Positions 44,046 to 54,042 of a stretch of 64,000 nt of DNA are shown piece by piece; within the stretch, counting starts at the first letter, position 1; each line of letters opens with the position of its first letter. Under the pieces are notes generated by a model. That model made no database searches, had not been told where the DNA came from, and saw only the letters and a list, made by a program, of their open reading frames with translations. The translations under genes and the position numbers were made by a program. Source of the stretch: Acidimicrobiaceae bacterium (GTDB lineage Bacteria > Actinomycetota > Acidimicrobiia > Acidimicrobiales > RAAP-2); assembly GCA_003138815.1 (NCBI GenBank), contig PLHD01000010.1:124308-188307 (forward strand), written 5' to 3'.

Positions 44046-44846
44046 TCAGGCACCAGGCACCCTCGCCACCGACGCGAAGGAGCGCACGGTGGCCTGGGGG
44101 GTCGCGGAGCGCACGAAGGTCTCACCCACGAGGATCGCGTCGAAGCCGGCCCGCGCGGCGTCCTCGACGTCGCGGCGCGTCGTGAGTCCGGATTCGACGA
44201 CCGAGGTCACGCCCGCGGGCATGGCGCCAACCAGCGAGGCCGCCCGCTCGAAGCTCACCTCGAACGTGCGCAGGTCACGCTGATTGACGCCGATGAGGCG
44301 AGCTCCCTGGTCCAGCGCCCGGCGCAGCTCCTCGGCGTCGTGCACCTCGACCAGCGCGTCGAGGCCACACTGCTGGGCGACGTCGACGAAGAGCGCCAGC
44401 TCGTCGTCGTCCAGCGCGGCCACGATCAGCAGGACCGCACTTGCCCCCATGGCGGCCGTGTCGAGCACGTCGTTGGCGCTCAGCGTGAAGTCCTTGCGCA
44501 GCAGTGGTAGCGTCACCGCCGCTCTGACCTGGGCGAAGTCGTTGAGCGATCCTGAGAAATGGGGCTCATCGGTCAGCACCGAAATGGCGGCTGCTCCCCC
44601 GAGCTCGTAGGCGCGCGCCAGGGAGGGCGCGTCGAGATGCTCGTCGATCCAGCCCTTGGACGGCGAGCGGCGCTTGACCTCGGCGATGACCTTGATATCC
44701 GTGGTCGGCGCACCGCTCAAGGCGGCGAGCATCGATGGGCCCTCGTAGCGGACCGTTCCGAGGCGCTCTCGCCAATCGCGGGTATCGTCGCTGACCCGCG
44801 CGCGGTGAAAGGCCACGATGTCGTCGAGGTACGTTGGCGCCATCAA
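44046..44846 (-). CDS. trpC: Indole-3-glycerol phosphate synthase
   Basis: VIAEVKRRSPSKGWI...LPLLRKDFTL...LIGVNQRDLRTFEV...VVESGLTTRRDVE. Confidence 0.95.
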   Translation of the reverse strand: MMAPTYLDDIVAFHRARVSDDTRDWRERLGTVRYEGPSMLAALSGAPTTDIKVIAEVKRRSPSKGWIDEHLDAPSLARAYELGGAAAISVLTDEPHFSGSLNDFAQVRAAVTLPLLRKDFTLSANDVLDTAAMGASAVLLIVAALDDDELALFVDVAQQCGLDALVEVHDAEELRRALDQGARLIGVNQRDLRTFEVSFERAASLVGAMPAGVTSVVESGLTTRRDVEDAARAGFDAILVGETFVRSATPQATVRSFASVARVPGA

Positions 44847-44924
44847 TCAATCGTACCGGCGTCGCCGGGGCACCGGATCACGACTAACTTGTCGCTATGC
44901 CTGACCATCTCTCTGGAACCCGCA

Positions 44925-45944
44925 TTGAGTAATTCGTTCTCCGCGGACGTCCTCAACCCGCTCGTGCGGGGCACGAACCTCGAGCGCGCCCAGGCTCGCG
45001 ATGCCCTGCAGTTGATACTGGACGGGCAGATCGAGGGACTGCTGATCGCGAGCTTCCTAACGGCGCTCACGGCCAAGGGAGAGACCGCCGACGAGATGAC
45101 CGGATTCATCGACGCCATGATCGCGTCGGCCGACACCTTCTCGATCGGCCCCGACGCTATCGACATAGTCGGCACCGGCGGCGACCAGTTGCATACGGTC
45201 AACATCTCCACCATGGCGTCGCTCGTGGTGGCTGGATGCGGGGTGCGGGTCGCCAAGCACGGCAATCGGGCCGCGTCGTCGTCGGTGGGTTCGGCCGACG
45301 TCCTCGACGCGCTCGGCGTGCGCCTCGACGCGCCGGCGGAGGTAGTCCGCGCCTGCGTCGAAGGCGCCGGGATCGGATTCCTGTTCGCCCCGACCTTCCA
45401 TCACGCGCTCGGCTACCTGACACCGATCCGCCGGGCCCTGGGCTTTCGAACCATCTTCAACGTCCTCGGACCGCTCGCGAATCCGGCCCTCGTCGAGCGG
45501 TCCCTCGTCGGCGTGGCCCAGCACCAACTCCTCGGGCACATGGCCCAGGTGCTCCAGGCCCGCGGAATTCGCTACGCCATCCTCGTGAACGCCGACGACG
45601 GACTCGACGAGCTGTCGCTTGGTTCGCCGTCGACGCTGCACGTCATCACGCCTCAGAGCATCACCGTCGAGCGACTCGACGCGCCAGGCGTGCTGGGGCT
45701 GCACCACACGGCCCAAAGTCTGCGTGGCGGCGACACTCGCGAGAACGTGGAGGTCGTGCGGCGCTTCGTCGACGGCGAACGGGGTCCGGTCTTCGACGTG
45801 GTCTGCGCCAACGCGGCGCTCGCGCTGATGGTTGGCGCCAAGGCGACGTCGTTGAGCGAGGGCTTCGAGCTCGCGAGCGCCAGCGTCCTCGAAGGTCGCG
45901 CCGCGCTCGCACTGGAGCGACTGGTCGCGCTGTCCAACGCCTAG
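44925..45944 (+). CDS. trpD: Anthranilate phosphoribosyltransferase (TTG start likely)
   Basis: DIVGTGGDQLHTVNISTMASLVVAGCGVRVAKHGNRAASSSVGSADVLDALG; divergent from trpC. Confidence 0.93.
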   Translation: MSNSFSADVLNPLVRGTNLERAQARDALQLILDGQIEGLLIASFLTALTAKGETADEMTGFIDAMIASADTFSIGPDAIDIVGTGGDQLHTVNISTMASLVVAGCGVRVAKHGNRAASSSVGSADVLDALGVRLDAPAEVVRACVEGAGIGFLFAPTFHHALGYLTPIRRALGFRTIFNVLGPLANPALVERSLVGVAQHQLLGHMAQVLQARGIRYAILVNADDGLDELSLGSPSTLHVITPQSITVERLDAPGVLGLHHTAQSLRGGDTRENVEVVRRFVDGERGPVFDVVCANAALALMVGAKATSLSEGFELASASVLEGRAALALERLVALSNA

Positions 45945-46456
45945 AGAAGCCGAAGTTCCTTCTTGTAGCGCTTGGCGTTGGCCACGTACGACGCGGCCTG
46001 GGACTCGATGATCTGCTCGCTGGAGAAATTCGACTTGATCTCGGCGGGCACGCCAAAGGCCAGCGAATTGGCGGGCACGTTCATCCGGTTGCGCACCACC
46101 GCCCCCGCCGCCACCGTGGCTCCGCTGAAGATGATGGCCTGGTGCAGCACGACCGACCCGCTGCCCACGAGCGCCCGGTCGTGGACGACGCATCCTTCCA
46201 GGTGCGCCAGGTGGCCGATGACGCAGTCGCTGCCGATGACGGTGGGGTACTCGCCGACGGCGTGTACGACCGCGCCGTCCTGGATGGACGTGCGTTCGCC
46301 CACGATGATCGAGCCATAGTCGCCTCGCAGCACCGCCCCGGGCCACACGGACGACTCGGCGCCGATGACGACGTCGCCGATGACCACGGCGTCAGGGTGC
46401 ACAAAGGCGTCGGGATGGATCGTCGGAACGCGGTCACCGAGTGCGTAGATGGGCAT
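45941..46456 (-). CDS. Gamma carbonic anhydrase-like hexapeptide protein
   Basis: SVWPGAVLRGDYGSIIVGERTSIQDGAVVH...IGHLAHLEGCVVHDRALVGSGSVVL. Confidence 0.85.
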   Translation of the reverse strand: MPIYALGDRVPTIHPDAFVHPDAVVIGDVVIGAESSVWPGAVLRGDYGSIIVGERTSIQDGAVVHAVGEYPTVIGSDCVIGHLAHLEGCVVHDRALVGSGSVVLHQAIIFSGATVAAGAVVRNRMNVPANSLAFGVPAEIKSNFSSEQIIESQAASYVANAKRYKKELRLL

Positions 46457-46465
46457 TGGATCCTC

Positions 46466-46648
46466 CTAGTGGCTCAGCCACGAAATCAACTGATAGATGC
46501 GCCAGATGACGTAGATGACCGTGACCACGATAAAGAATCGCCAACGCCAGGGAATGGGCTCCCTGACCGGCGCCACGACGGCCTTGCCACAGACCTCGCA
46601 CACCTCGCCCTCGACTGGCCGGTCGCACGTCTCGCACCACTGGGCCAC
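46466..46648 (-). CDS. Small zinc-ribbon single-TM protein
   Basis: VAQWCETCDRPVEGEVCEVCGKAVVAPVREPIPWRWRFFIVVTVIYVIWRIYQLISWLSH; overlaps der stop. Confidence 0.6.
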   Translation of the reverse strand: MAQWCETCDRPVEGEVCEVCGKAVVAPVREPIPWRWRFFIVVTVIYVIWRIYQLISWLSH

Positions 46649-47943
46649 TATTCGACTCGTACGCGCACGCGAAGCGGCTGTGAACCCAACTCGAAACGCT
46701 CGCGCAGCGAGCGCTCCACGTAGCGCATGTACGTCGCGGGCAGCTTGCCGGCCACGAACAGCGTGAAGGTCGGCGGCTCGATGGCCCCCTGGACCGCGTA
46801 GCGGATCTTGCCGGTCGGCGCGGGCTGCTTGATCTGCAGGTCGCGGATGGCGCGGTTGAGCGCCCCGGTCGGAACGCGCTTGACGTAGTCGGCGGCGGCG
46901 ATGGAAAGCGCGGGCAGGATGCGGTGCACGCCCTTGCCCGACGTCGCCGTCGTCTTCATAACCGGCGCGTCGCCCAGGAACGCAAGCTTCTCGCCCACCG
47001 TCGCGAGCACGTTGTCGCGCTCCTCGACGGCCACGAGCTCCCACTTGTTCAGCACCACCAGCGACGGGCAGCCGGCCGCGGAGATTCGCTCGGCCAGGCG
47101 CTGATCCTGTCCGGTCGCTCCGACGGTCGCGTCGATCACCAGGATCGCGATGTCCGCCCGGTCCAGGGCGTCGAGGCTTCGCAGGACGGCGTACGTCTCG
47201 AGGCCGGCGGCGGTCTTGGCCCGACGGCGCATTCCGGCGGTGTCGATGAAGCGGATCAGGCCGGCGTCGGTGCTGACGACCGTGTCGATGGCGTCGCGGG
47301 TCGTGCCGGGCATGTCGTGAACGACCGAGCGCTCCTCGCCGATCAGCTGGTTGAAGAGCGTGGACTTGCCGACGTTGGGGCGTCCGACGATCGCCACGCG
47401 AAGCGCGCCGTCGTCGTCGGCCTCGGCCGCCTCCTCCACCTCGATCTGCTCGCCGAGCTGATCGACGATGAAATCGAGAAGATCGCCGGCCCCGCGCCCG
47501 TGCAGCGCACTCACCGTATGGGGGTCACCGGCGCCGAGGCTCAGGAACTCCCAGCTGTTGGCCTCGTGCTGGGTGTCATCGACCTTGTTCACCACGAGCG
47601 CCACCGGGCGGCCGCTGCGCAGCGCCCACCTGGCTGCGTGGGTGTCCTCGTCGACCATGCCCGTGGTCACGTCGGTCACCAGGAGAACCAGGTCGGCCTC
47701 GGACAGCGCCGTCTCGGCCTGCTGGGAGACCTTGCCCTCGAGGTCCGAGCCGGCCTCGAGCCAACCTCCCGTGTCGACGACGTCGAAGGTTAGCCCGCGC
47801 CACTCCACCTCGACCGACTTGCGGTCGCGGGTGACGCCGCGGTGCTCCTCGACCACGGCCACCCGCTTGCCCGCGAGTCGGTTGACGAGCGAGGACTTGC
47901 CCACGTTGGGGCGCCCGACGATGACCACCTGGGGCTTCTTCAC
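46648..47943 (-). CDS. der: Ribosome biogenesis GTPase Der
   Basis: Two GTPase domains, VGRPNVGKSSLVN and VGRPNVGKSTLFN, KH-like C-terminus. Confidence 0.95.
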   Translation of the reverse strand: MKKPQVVIVGRPNVGKSSLVNRLAGKRVAVVEEHRGVTRDRKSVEVEWRGLTFDVVDTGGWLEAGSDLEGKVSQQAETALSEADLVLLVTDVTTGMVDEDTHAARWALRSGRPVALVVNKVDDTQHEANSWEFLSLGAGDPHTVSALHGRGAGDLLDFIVDQLGEQIEVEEAAEADDDGALRVAIVGRPNVGKSTLFNQLIGEERSVVHDMPGTTRDAIDTVVSTDAGLIRFIDTAGMRRRAKTAAGLETYAVLRSLDALDRADIAILVIDATVGATGQDQRLAERISAAGCPSLVVLNKWELVAVEERDNVLATVGEKLAFLGDAPVMKTTATSGKGVHRILPALSIAAADYVKRVPTGALNRAIRDLQIKQPAPTGKIRYAVQGAIEPPTFTLFVAGKLPATYMRYVERSLRERFELGSQPLRVRVRVE

Positions 47944-49316
47944 GTTGAGACCATTCCTTTGGAGCGCACCGAGTCGAGGGTGGCGCGAAGATCGTGCCCC
48001 GTGGTGCGAACGGTGATCACGGGGTGCGCCAGATCATCCAGTGTAAGCCCGTCCAGGAACCGCCCTTCGGAGAGGCAGACGTCGGGCAGCAGACAGATGG
48101 TCGACACCGGCACGTCGGCGGTGGCTCGGATCAGGTCCTGGCCGGTGAGCAGGCCAGCCACCTTGATGTTTCCGCCGAAGTACGAGTTCACGACGGGCAG
48201 GATTCCTACGTCCGCGAAGCCGTGGCCGTCGAGGAGATCGCGCAGTATCGGAGCCGCGTACTCGCCCGTGATGACCATCACGTCGTCGCCGTGGCGGATC
48301 GAGACGTCGCCGCCACGCTCGGCGCGGTAGCCCCACGCCGGGGCGCCGTCGACCGACTGGAAGAATCCGGTGCCCAGCTTCGCCATCTCGGTCTGTTCCA
48401 CGAAGCTCTCGATGAACGCGGCGACCAGACCGATGCCGTTCTCGGCCTGGTCGAGGCTTTCGAACTTGGTGGCCGGCGGCGGTGCCATCCCGGCGACGAG
48501 GTAGAACTCGTCGCTGGCGAAGACCGAAACCCGTCCGAGCAGCTCCTGCGTGAGAGCCTGGAAGCGGTCGGCCAGCGCCACGACGTGGCGCGCCTCGTTG
48601 GGCGTGTGCGAGCGCATCGTCTCGTCGCTGGAGAAGTCGCTGATGCCGATCGGCACGAGGGCCACCGACGCGAGGTCGGGGTACAGCGACAGCACGTCGT
48701 GCAGCGTGCGCTCGAGTTCGACGCCGTCGTTGACCCCGGGGCACACCACGACCTGCGCGTGCACCTCGATGCCGCCGCGCAGCAGCTCGCCCAGCCAGCG
48801 CAGGCTGGTCGCCCCGCGCGGGTTGCGCAGCATCTCGGCGCGCAGCCCCGGGTTGGTGGTGTGGATCGAGACGTAGAGCGGCGAGAGACCCTCCTCGATG
48901 ACCCGTTCCAGGTCGAACTCGGTGAATCGCGTGAGGGTCGTGTAGTTGCCGTAGAGGAACGAGAGGCGGAAATCGTCGTCCTTGACGTAGAGCGAGCGGC
49001 GCATCCCCTTGGGCAGCTGGTAGATGAAGCAGAACGAGCAGTGGTTGTCGCAGGTGCGGATTCGGTCGAACACGGCCGAGTCGATCGCCAGTCCCAGGGG
49101 CTCACCTTCACCCTTGTGCACCGTAACCTTGCGCTGCAGGGGCTCGTCGGCCCGTTGCAGGACGAGGGTCACGCTCTCGCCGTCTATCAACTGCTGGTAC
49201 TCGATGATGTCGCTCGGCTCTCGGCCGTTGACCGAAATCAGCTCGTCGCCGACCGCGATGTCCACCCGGGCGGCCGCAGAATCCGCGGAGATTGAGGAAA
49301 TTCGGGCACCCGACAC
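47940..49316 (-). CDS. DUF512/PDZ-type radical SAM-like protein
   Basis: PDZ-like N-terminus; RTCDNHCSFCFIYQLPKGMRRSLYVKDDDFRLSFLYGNYTTLTRF. Confidence 0.88.
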   Translation of the reverse strand: MSGARISSISADSAAARVDIAVGDELISVNGREPSDIIEYQQLIDGESVTLVLQRADEPLQRKVTVHKGEGEPLGLAIDSAVFDRIRTCDNHCSFCFIYQLPKGMRRSLYVKDDDFRLSFLYGNYTTLTRFTEFDLERVIEEGLSPLYVSIHTTNPGLRAEMLRNPRGATSLRWLGELLRGGIEVHAQVVVCPGVNDGVELERTLHDVLSLYPDLASVALVPIGISDFSSDETMRSHTPNEARHVVALADRFQALTQELLGRVSVFASDEFYLVAGMAPPPATKFESLDQAENGIGLVAAFIESFVEQTEMAKLGTGFFQSVDGAPAWGYRAERGGDVSIRHGDDVMVITGEYAAPILRDLLDGHGFADVGILPVVNSYFGGNIKVAGLLTGQDLIRATADVPVSTICLLPDVCLSEGRFLDGLTLDDLAHPVITVRTTGHDLRATLDSVRSKGMVST

Positions 49317-49365
49317 CCCTCCAGCCTAGGACCCCTTCGAGAAACGGGTTACTAGGCTTGGTCAC

Positions 49366-50403
49366 GTGAGTGTCGACAAGGTAGTTCTCGCGGCGCCTCG
49401 GGGCTTCTGCGCCGGGGTCGAGAAGGCCATCAAGGCCCTGGACTGGATGACCCGCATCTTTGAACCGCCGGTCTTCTGCTACCACGAGATCGTCCACAAC
49501 CAGTTCGTCGTCGACCATTTCCGGTCCCTCGGCGTCGTCTTCGTCGACGACGTCGCCGACGTGCCGAGCGGCGCGCCGGTCATGCTGAGCGCCCACGGCT
49601 CCCCCCCGCAGGTCATCGAGAGCGCCCGCCGGTCCGGGGGGACCGTGATCGACGCCGTCTGCCCGCTCGTCACCAAGGTCCACCACGAGCTCAAGGTCCG
49701 CGCGCGCAAGGGCTACACCATCCTCTACGTGGGCCACGAGGGTCACGAGGAGGCCGTGGGCACGATGGCCGTCGCCCCAAAGTCCGCGCACCTCATCGAA
49801 TCGACCGGCGACATCGACGCGCTGAGCGGCCGCGAGGGCCCCTTCGCCCTGCTGAGCCAGACCACCCTGAGCCTCGACGAATGGCAGCACCTGCGCGAGT
49901 ACGCCGAGCAGACGTTCCCCGACATCTGGATGCCCAATCGCAGCGACCTCTGCTTCGCGACCACAAACCGCCAGGCCGCGCTGCGGGCGATCGCCGCCGA
50001 CGCCGACGCCGTCATCGTGATCGGCTCGGCGAACTCGTCGAACACCGTCGCGCTTGCCCAGGTGGCCGAGGCCGTGGGATGCGCGCGCGTCCTGCGGGTG
50101 AATCGCGCCAGCGAGCTTCCCGACGACCTGACGGGCGTCGTGGCGGTCACCGCCGGGGCCTCAGCCCCCGAGTCGCTCGTCAACGAGGTGCTCGAGTTCC
50201 TCGATCCCGCCAACGGTGTCGAGGTCCGCTCGGTCACGGTGGAGGACGAGTACTTCCCGCCTCCCCCCGAGCTGCGAGAGATGCTCAAGGCCCTGTCGGC
50301 CGCGCTGGATCTCGTCCTCGCCACGCCCCTCACGTCGACCTTCGACGGTCAGGCCGATCGGGATTTCACCGCCGCTCAGGTCCTTTCGGCCACCGGACGG
50401 TGA
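49366..50403 (+). CDS. ispH: 4-hydroxy-3-methylbut-2-enyl diphosphate reductase
   Basis: APRGFCAGVEKAIKALD...YHEIVHNQFVV...SAHGSPP...DAVCPLVTKVHHE...GHEGHEEAVGTM. Confidence 0.95.
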   Translation: MSVDKVVLAAPRGFCAGVEKAIKALDWMTRIFEPPVFCYHEIVHNQFVVDHFRSLGVVFVDDVADVPSGAPVMLSAHGSPPQVIESARRSGGTVIDAVCPLVTKVHHELKVRARKGYTILYVGHEGHEEAVGTMAVAPKSAHLIESTGDIDALSGREGPFALLSQTTLSLDEWQHLREYAEQTFPDIWMPNRSDLCFATTNRQAALRAIAADADAVIVIGSANSSNTVALAQVAEAVGCARVLRVNRASELPDDLTGVVAVTAGASAPESLVNEVLEFLDPANGVEVRSVTVEDEYFPPPPELREMLKALSAALDLVLATPLTSTFDGQADRDFTAAQVLSATGR

Positions 50404-50440
50404 GTTCAGGGCAAATCCTGCGAAAGGCTATTGTTTGTCC

Positions 50441-50689
50441 GTGAATTCATTCCCGAGCATGGACGTCTCGACGCGCGAGCAGTGGATGACCATTGTGGAT
50501 GAAACGATCGCCGCCCAGCCCCGCGTGGGCCGCCAGCTCCTGTCGATGATCCGGGGACTGGGGACCATCACCGACGGCTTCGCCGGCGAGTGGGATCAGA
50601 GGTCATTTGATCCGGCGTATTGCTCGGAGCCCCTCGAGCACTTCGAGCCGATCGTGCTGCGCGTGTTCGCTCGAGCAAAGTCCATCTAA
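50441..50689 (+). CDS. Hypothetical protein
   Basis: In-frame VNSFPSMDVSTREQWMTIVDETIAAQPRVGRQLLSMIRGLGTITDGFAGEWDQ...; followed within 10 nt by GT2 gene. Confidence 0.5.
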   Translation: MNSFPSMDVSTREQWMTIVDETIAAQPRVGRQLLSMIRGLGTITDGFAGEWDQRSFDPAYCSEPLEHFEPIVLRVFARAKSI

Positions 50690-50697
50690 GGAGCATC

Positions 50698-51498
50698 ATG
50701 GCCAAATTTGATCTGGAAAAACGTCGCATCACGCGCCTGCGCGCCTACGCGATCGAGCAGGCCCTCGCCCGCCTCGAGAGTGACCGGCCGGGCTTCACGC
50801 CTGAGGCGATCGTCGCCTCCATCTGCGCCTACGAGGAGGAGGGCAACATCGGCGGCGTGCTGGACAAGATGCCCACCGATATCAACGGCCAGCCCTACAC
50901 GACCCTCGTCGTGGTGGACGGCGGCGACGACAAGACGGCCGAGATCGCCCGGTCCTATCCGGGCGTCGTGGTCATCGTGTTCCCCGTGAACCTCGGCCAC
51001 GGCGTGGCCCTGCAGGTCACCTACCGCTACTGCATCTCCCATGACGTCAAGTACGTCGTCACCCTCGACGCCGACGGCCAGAACGACCCCGCCGAGATCC
51101 CCCAAATCCTGGCCCCGCTCGTCGCCGACCAGGCCGACTTCGTGGTCGCGAGCCGCCGACTCGGCGTGGACAAGACCTCGGACCGGTTCCGAAAGACGGG
51201 CGTGTGGGTCTTCTCGTTCATCATGAACCGCATGACGGGCGCCAAACTGACCGACACCTCGACCGGCTACCGGGCGCTGCGCGTGACGATGCTGGCCGAC
51301 GTGGTCGACCGGCTCCAGCAGGAGCAGTACCAGACCGCTGAGCTGCTCATCACCTGCCTGAAGCGTGGATGGCGCGCCGGCGAGGTGCCCACCGTGTGGC
51401 ACCCGCGCTTCTCGGGCACGACCAAGAAGGGCAAGAACTGGCTCTTCGGGTTCCGCTACGCGAGGGTCGTCTTCGGCACGTGGTGGCGCGAGCGTTAA
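50698..51498 (+). CDS. Glycosyltransferase family 2
   Basis: VASICAYEEEGNIGGVL...VVVDGGDDKTAEIA...VTLDADGQNDPAEIP. Confidence 0.87.
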   Translation: MAKFDLEKRRITRLRAYAIEQALARLESDRPGFTPEAIVASICAYEEEGNIGGVLDKMPTDINGQPYTTLVVVDGGDDKTAEIARSYPGVVVIVFPVNLGHGVALQVTYRYCISHDVKYVVTLDADGQNDPAEIPQILAPLVADQADFVVASRRLGVDKTSDRFRKTGVWVFSFIMNRMTGAKLTDTSTGYRALRVTMLADVVDRLQQEQYQTAELLITCLKRGWRAGEVPTVWHPRFSGTTKKGKNWLFGFRYARVVFGTWWRER

Positions 51499-52160
51499 CT
51501 CGCCCTGAGGGCCTCGTCGTACGCCGCCTGGAGCCCCTGGCGCAACTCCTCGGTCTTGGCCGTGATCGCCGATCTCGACACGCGCCCCTCGGACGTCGGC
51601 GGCGTGATCGGCGCGCCGATCACGATGCGGATCCGCACTAGACGAGGGAGCTTGGCGCCCAGCGGCAGGGCCCGGTCGCTGCCCGCGATGCCGACCGGCA
51701 CCACCGTGGCCCCGGTGCGCGCGGCGATGAACATGGCGCCGTCCTGGAGCGGGCCGACGAGGGGTCCCTCCTTGCGGGTGCCCTCCGGGAAGAGAACCAG
51801 CGCCTGGCCCTGGCGCAGGACCTCCTGGGCCGAGTTCATCGAGTCGCGGTCCGTCGTCGCGCCCCGGTGGATGGGGAAGGCGCCCAGGTGGACCAGCAGT
51901 CGGCCGAAGGGTGCGAACTTGAAGATCCCGTCCTTGGCCATGAAGAAGACCTTGCGCGGAGAGATGAACAGGGTGAACGCGAAGTCGACGTTCGAGCGGT
52001 GGATCGGCGCGATCAGCACCGGCCCCTCCAGGGGAATGTTCTCCTGGCCGGTCACCGTAGGGCGGAAGAGGAGTCGCGAGAGGCCCGAGAGGATGGCCGC
52101 CACGACGTGGTAGGCGACCGTCTTGTCGGGGTTCAGTTCGACTGTCGAGCGCTCAGGCAT
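51495..52160 (-). CDS. plsC: 1-acyl-sn-glycerol-3-phosphate acyltransferase
   Basis: PVLIAPIHRSNVDFAF (variant of NHxxxxD), LFPEGTRKEGPLVG. Confidence 0.87.
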   Translation of the reverse strand: MPERSTVELNPDKTVAYHVVAAILSGLSRLLFRPTVTGQENIPLEGPVLIAPIHRSNVDFAFTLFISPRKVFFMAKDGIFKFAPFGRLLVHLGAFPIHRGATTDRDSMNSAQEVLRQGQALVLFPEGTRKEGPLVGPLQDGAMFIAARTGATVVPVGIAGSDRALPLGAKLPRLVRIRIVIGAPITPPTSEGRVSRSAITAKTEELRQGLQAAYDEALRAS

Positions 52161-52762
52161 TCAATGATCTCCCCCGCTACCTCGTCCACAGTACGGCCGG
52201 TGGTGTCCAGCACGAGCGCATCGTCGGATTGACGCAGCGGCGAGGCGTCGCGCGTCAGGTCGGCCTCGTCGCGCCGCGACACCGACGCGGCGCTCTCGTC
52301 GCCCCGGCGACGAGAGCGTTCCATGGGCGACGCCGTCAGGAATATTTTGAGCGTGGCGTCGGGGAAGACCACGGTGGTGATGTCGCGCCCCTCGACGACG
52401 GTGCCCACGGGCTGCTGGGCGGCCCACTCGCGCTGGCGCGCAACCATCGCCCGGCGCACGAGCGGATTCGCGGCCACCACCGAGACGGCCTCGTTGACGC
52501 GGTCGTTGCGGATCTCGTCTTCGACGTCGCGGCCGTTGACCGTGACGCGCGGCAGCGTCGTGAGGGTGACCTCGCTCGCGAGCCGGCCCAGGACCTGCTC
52601 ATCGTGAACGTCGAGCCCGCGCGACAGCGCCTCGCACGTGACGGCCCGGTACATGGCGCCCGTGTCGAGGAACGACCACCCCAGCTCGCGGGCGACCTGG
52701 CGCGCCACCGTGGACTTGCCCGAGCCGGCCGGACCGTCGATGGCGATGATCTGGTGGCTCAT
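52133..52762 (-). CDS. cmk: Cytidylate kinase
   Basis: IIAIDGPAGSGKSTVARQVARELGWSFLDTGAMYRAVT...VVEGRDITTVVFPDA. Confidence 0.93.
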   Translation of the reverse strand: MSHQIIAIDGPAGSGKSTVARQVARELGWSFLDTGAMYRAVTCEALSRGLDVHDEQVLGRLASEVTLTTLPRVTVNGRDVEDEIRNDRVNEAVSVVAANPLVRRAMVARQREWAAQQPVGTVVEGRDITTVVFPDATLKIFLTASPMERSRRRGDESAASVSRRDEADLTRDASPLRQSDDALVLDTTGRTVDEVAGEIIECLSARQSN

Positions 52763-54042
52763 TGCAATGATGCTACGTCGTCGAAAAAATGGGGATAGCT
52801 CGATGCGACCGTCTGCGCGCCCGAGATGACGCAGCCCCCGCCGGCCCACCCGGCGACGGCGCTCGCCATGACGATGCGGTGGTCGAGTTGCGCGTCGATG
52901 CGGAAGTGCGCGAAGGCGCTCGCGCTGCCGAGGCCCTCGATGAAGAAGTCGTCGCCCTCCTCCCACACCCGACATCCCAGCAGCCTGGCCAGCCTCATCG
53001 ATCCGGTGAAGCGGTCGGACTCCTTGAGCCGCAGTTCGCCCATGTCGCGGAAGGCGGTGATCCCGCTGGCCGCCGCGGCGGCCACGGCGAGGACGGGGAC
53101 CTCGTCCACCGAGGGTATCTCGCGGGACTGGACCTCGCTGGCGACCAGGGTCGAGCTCTGGCTGAGCAGCGAGGTCCCCGTCGCGCGGTTCTCGAGCGCG
53201 ACCCGAGCTCCCATCCGCGCCAGCACCCCGACGAATCCCACGCGCTCGGGAGCGCTGTCGACGCCCACCACTTCGAGCGACGCGTCCGCGTGCACGGCTC
53301 CCAGCACCGCGAAGAAGGCCGCCTGGGACGGGTCACCCGGCACCCGCCACGCCGTGGCGTTCGGGCGGGCGGGAACGATGGTCACGACTCGCCCGGTGCC
53401 CTCGTCGACGCTGCGCACGTCGAGGCCGGCCTGGCGCAGCATGTCCTCGGTCGTCGTGCGGGTGCGGTGGTCCTCGCGCACCGTGGTGGGGCCGGTCGCC
53501 GCGAGCGCGGCGAAGAGGATCGACGACTTGACCTGCGCGCTGGCTCGGGGAACGTGGTAGTCGATCGCCCGCAAGGTCACGGCGCCCTCGATGGTCAACG
53601 GCGCCGTGACGCGGTGGCCGTGGCCGGTGACGCGAGCGCCCATCAGCGAGAGCGGAACGGCGATGCGGTCCATGGGCCGCTTGGAGAGCGACGGGTCGCC
53701 GACCAGGGTGTGCACCCCTTCGACCCCGCTCACGATTCCCGACAGGAGCCGCATGGTCGTTCCGGAATTACCGCAGTCGAGCTCGCCCGTGGTGGGCGCC
53801 AGTCCCTCCCGGGGTCCGACGATCCGCACGACCTTCGCCTCGTCGGTGCGCGAGGCCCCGAGGCTCACCATGATGGCGCTGGTCGACGCGACGTCGTGGC
53901 CCGGCGAGAGGCCCTCGATCGTGCTCTCGCCGCTGGCCAAGGCGCTGATCATCAGCGCCCGATGCGACGCGCTCTTGTCGCCCGGGACGCGCAGCGAGCC
54001 GTGAAGCCTCTGCGCGTGAACGACGCTGCGTACCTGGCTCAC
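52759..54042 (-). CDS. aroA: 3-phosphoshikimate 1-carboxyvinyltransferase
   Basis: GSLRVPGDKSASHRALMISALA...LDCGNSGTTMRLLSG...DHRTRTTTEDML. Confidence 0.94.
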   Translation of the reverse strand: MSQVRSVVHAQRLHGSLRVPGDKSASHRALMISALASGESTIEGLSPGHDVASTSAIMVSLGASRTDEAKVVRIVGPREGLAPTTGELDCGNSGTTMRLLSGIVSGVEGVHTLVGDPSLSKRPMDRIAVPLSLMGARVTGHGHRVTAPLTIEGAVTLRAIDYHVPRASAQVKSSILFAALAATGPTTVREDHRTRTTTEDMLRQAGLDVRSVDEGTGRVVTIVPARPNATAWRVPGDPSQAAFFAVLGAVHADASLEVVGVDSAPERVGFVGVLARMGARVALENRATGTSLLSQSSTLVASEVQSREIPSVDEVPVLAVAAAAASGITAFRDMGELRLKESDRFTGSMRLARLLGCRVWEEGDDFFIEGLGSASAFAHFRIDAQLDHRIVMASAVAGWAGGGCVISGAQTVASSYPHFFDDVASLQ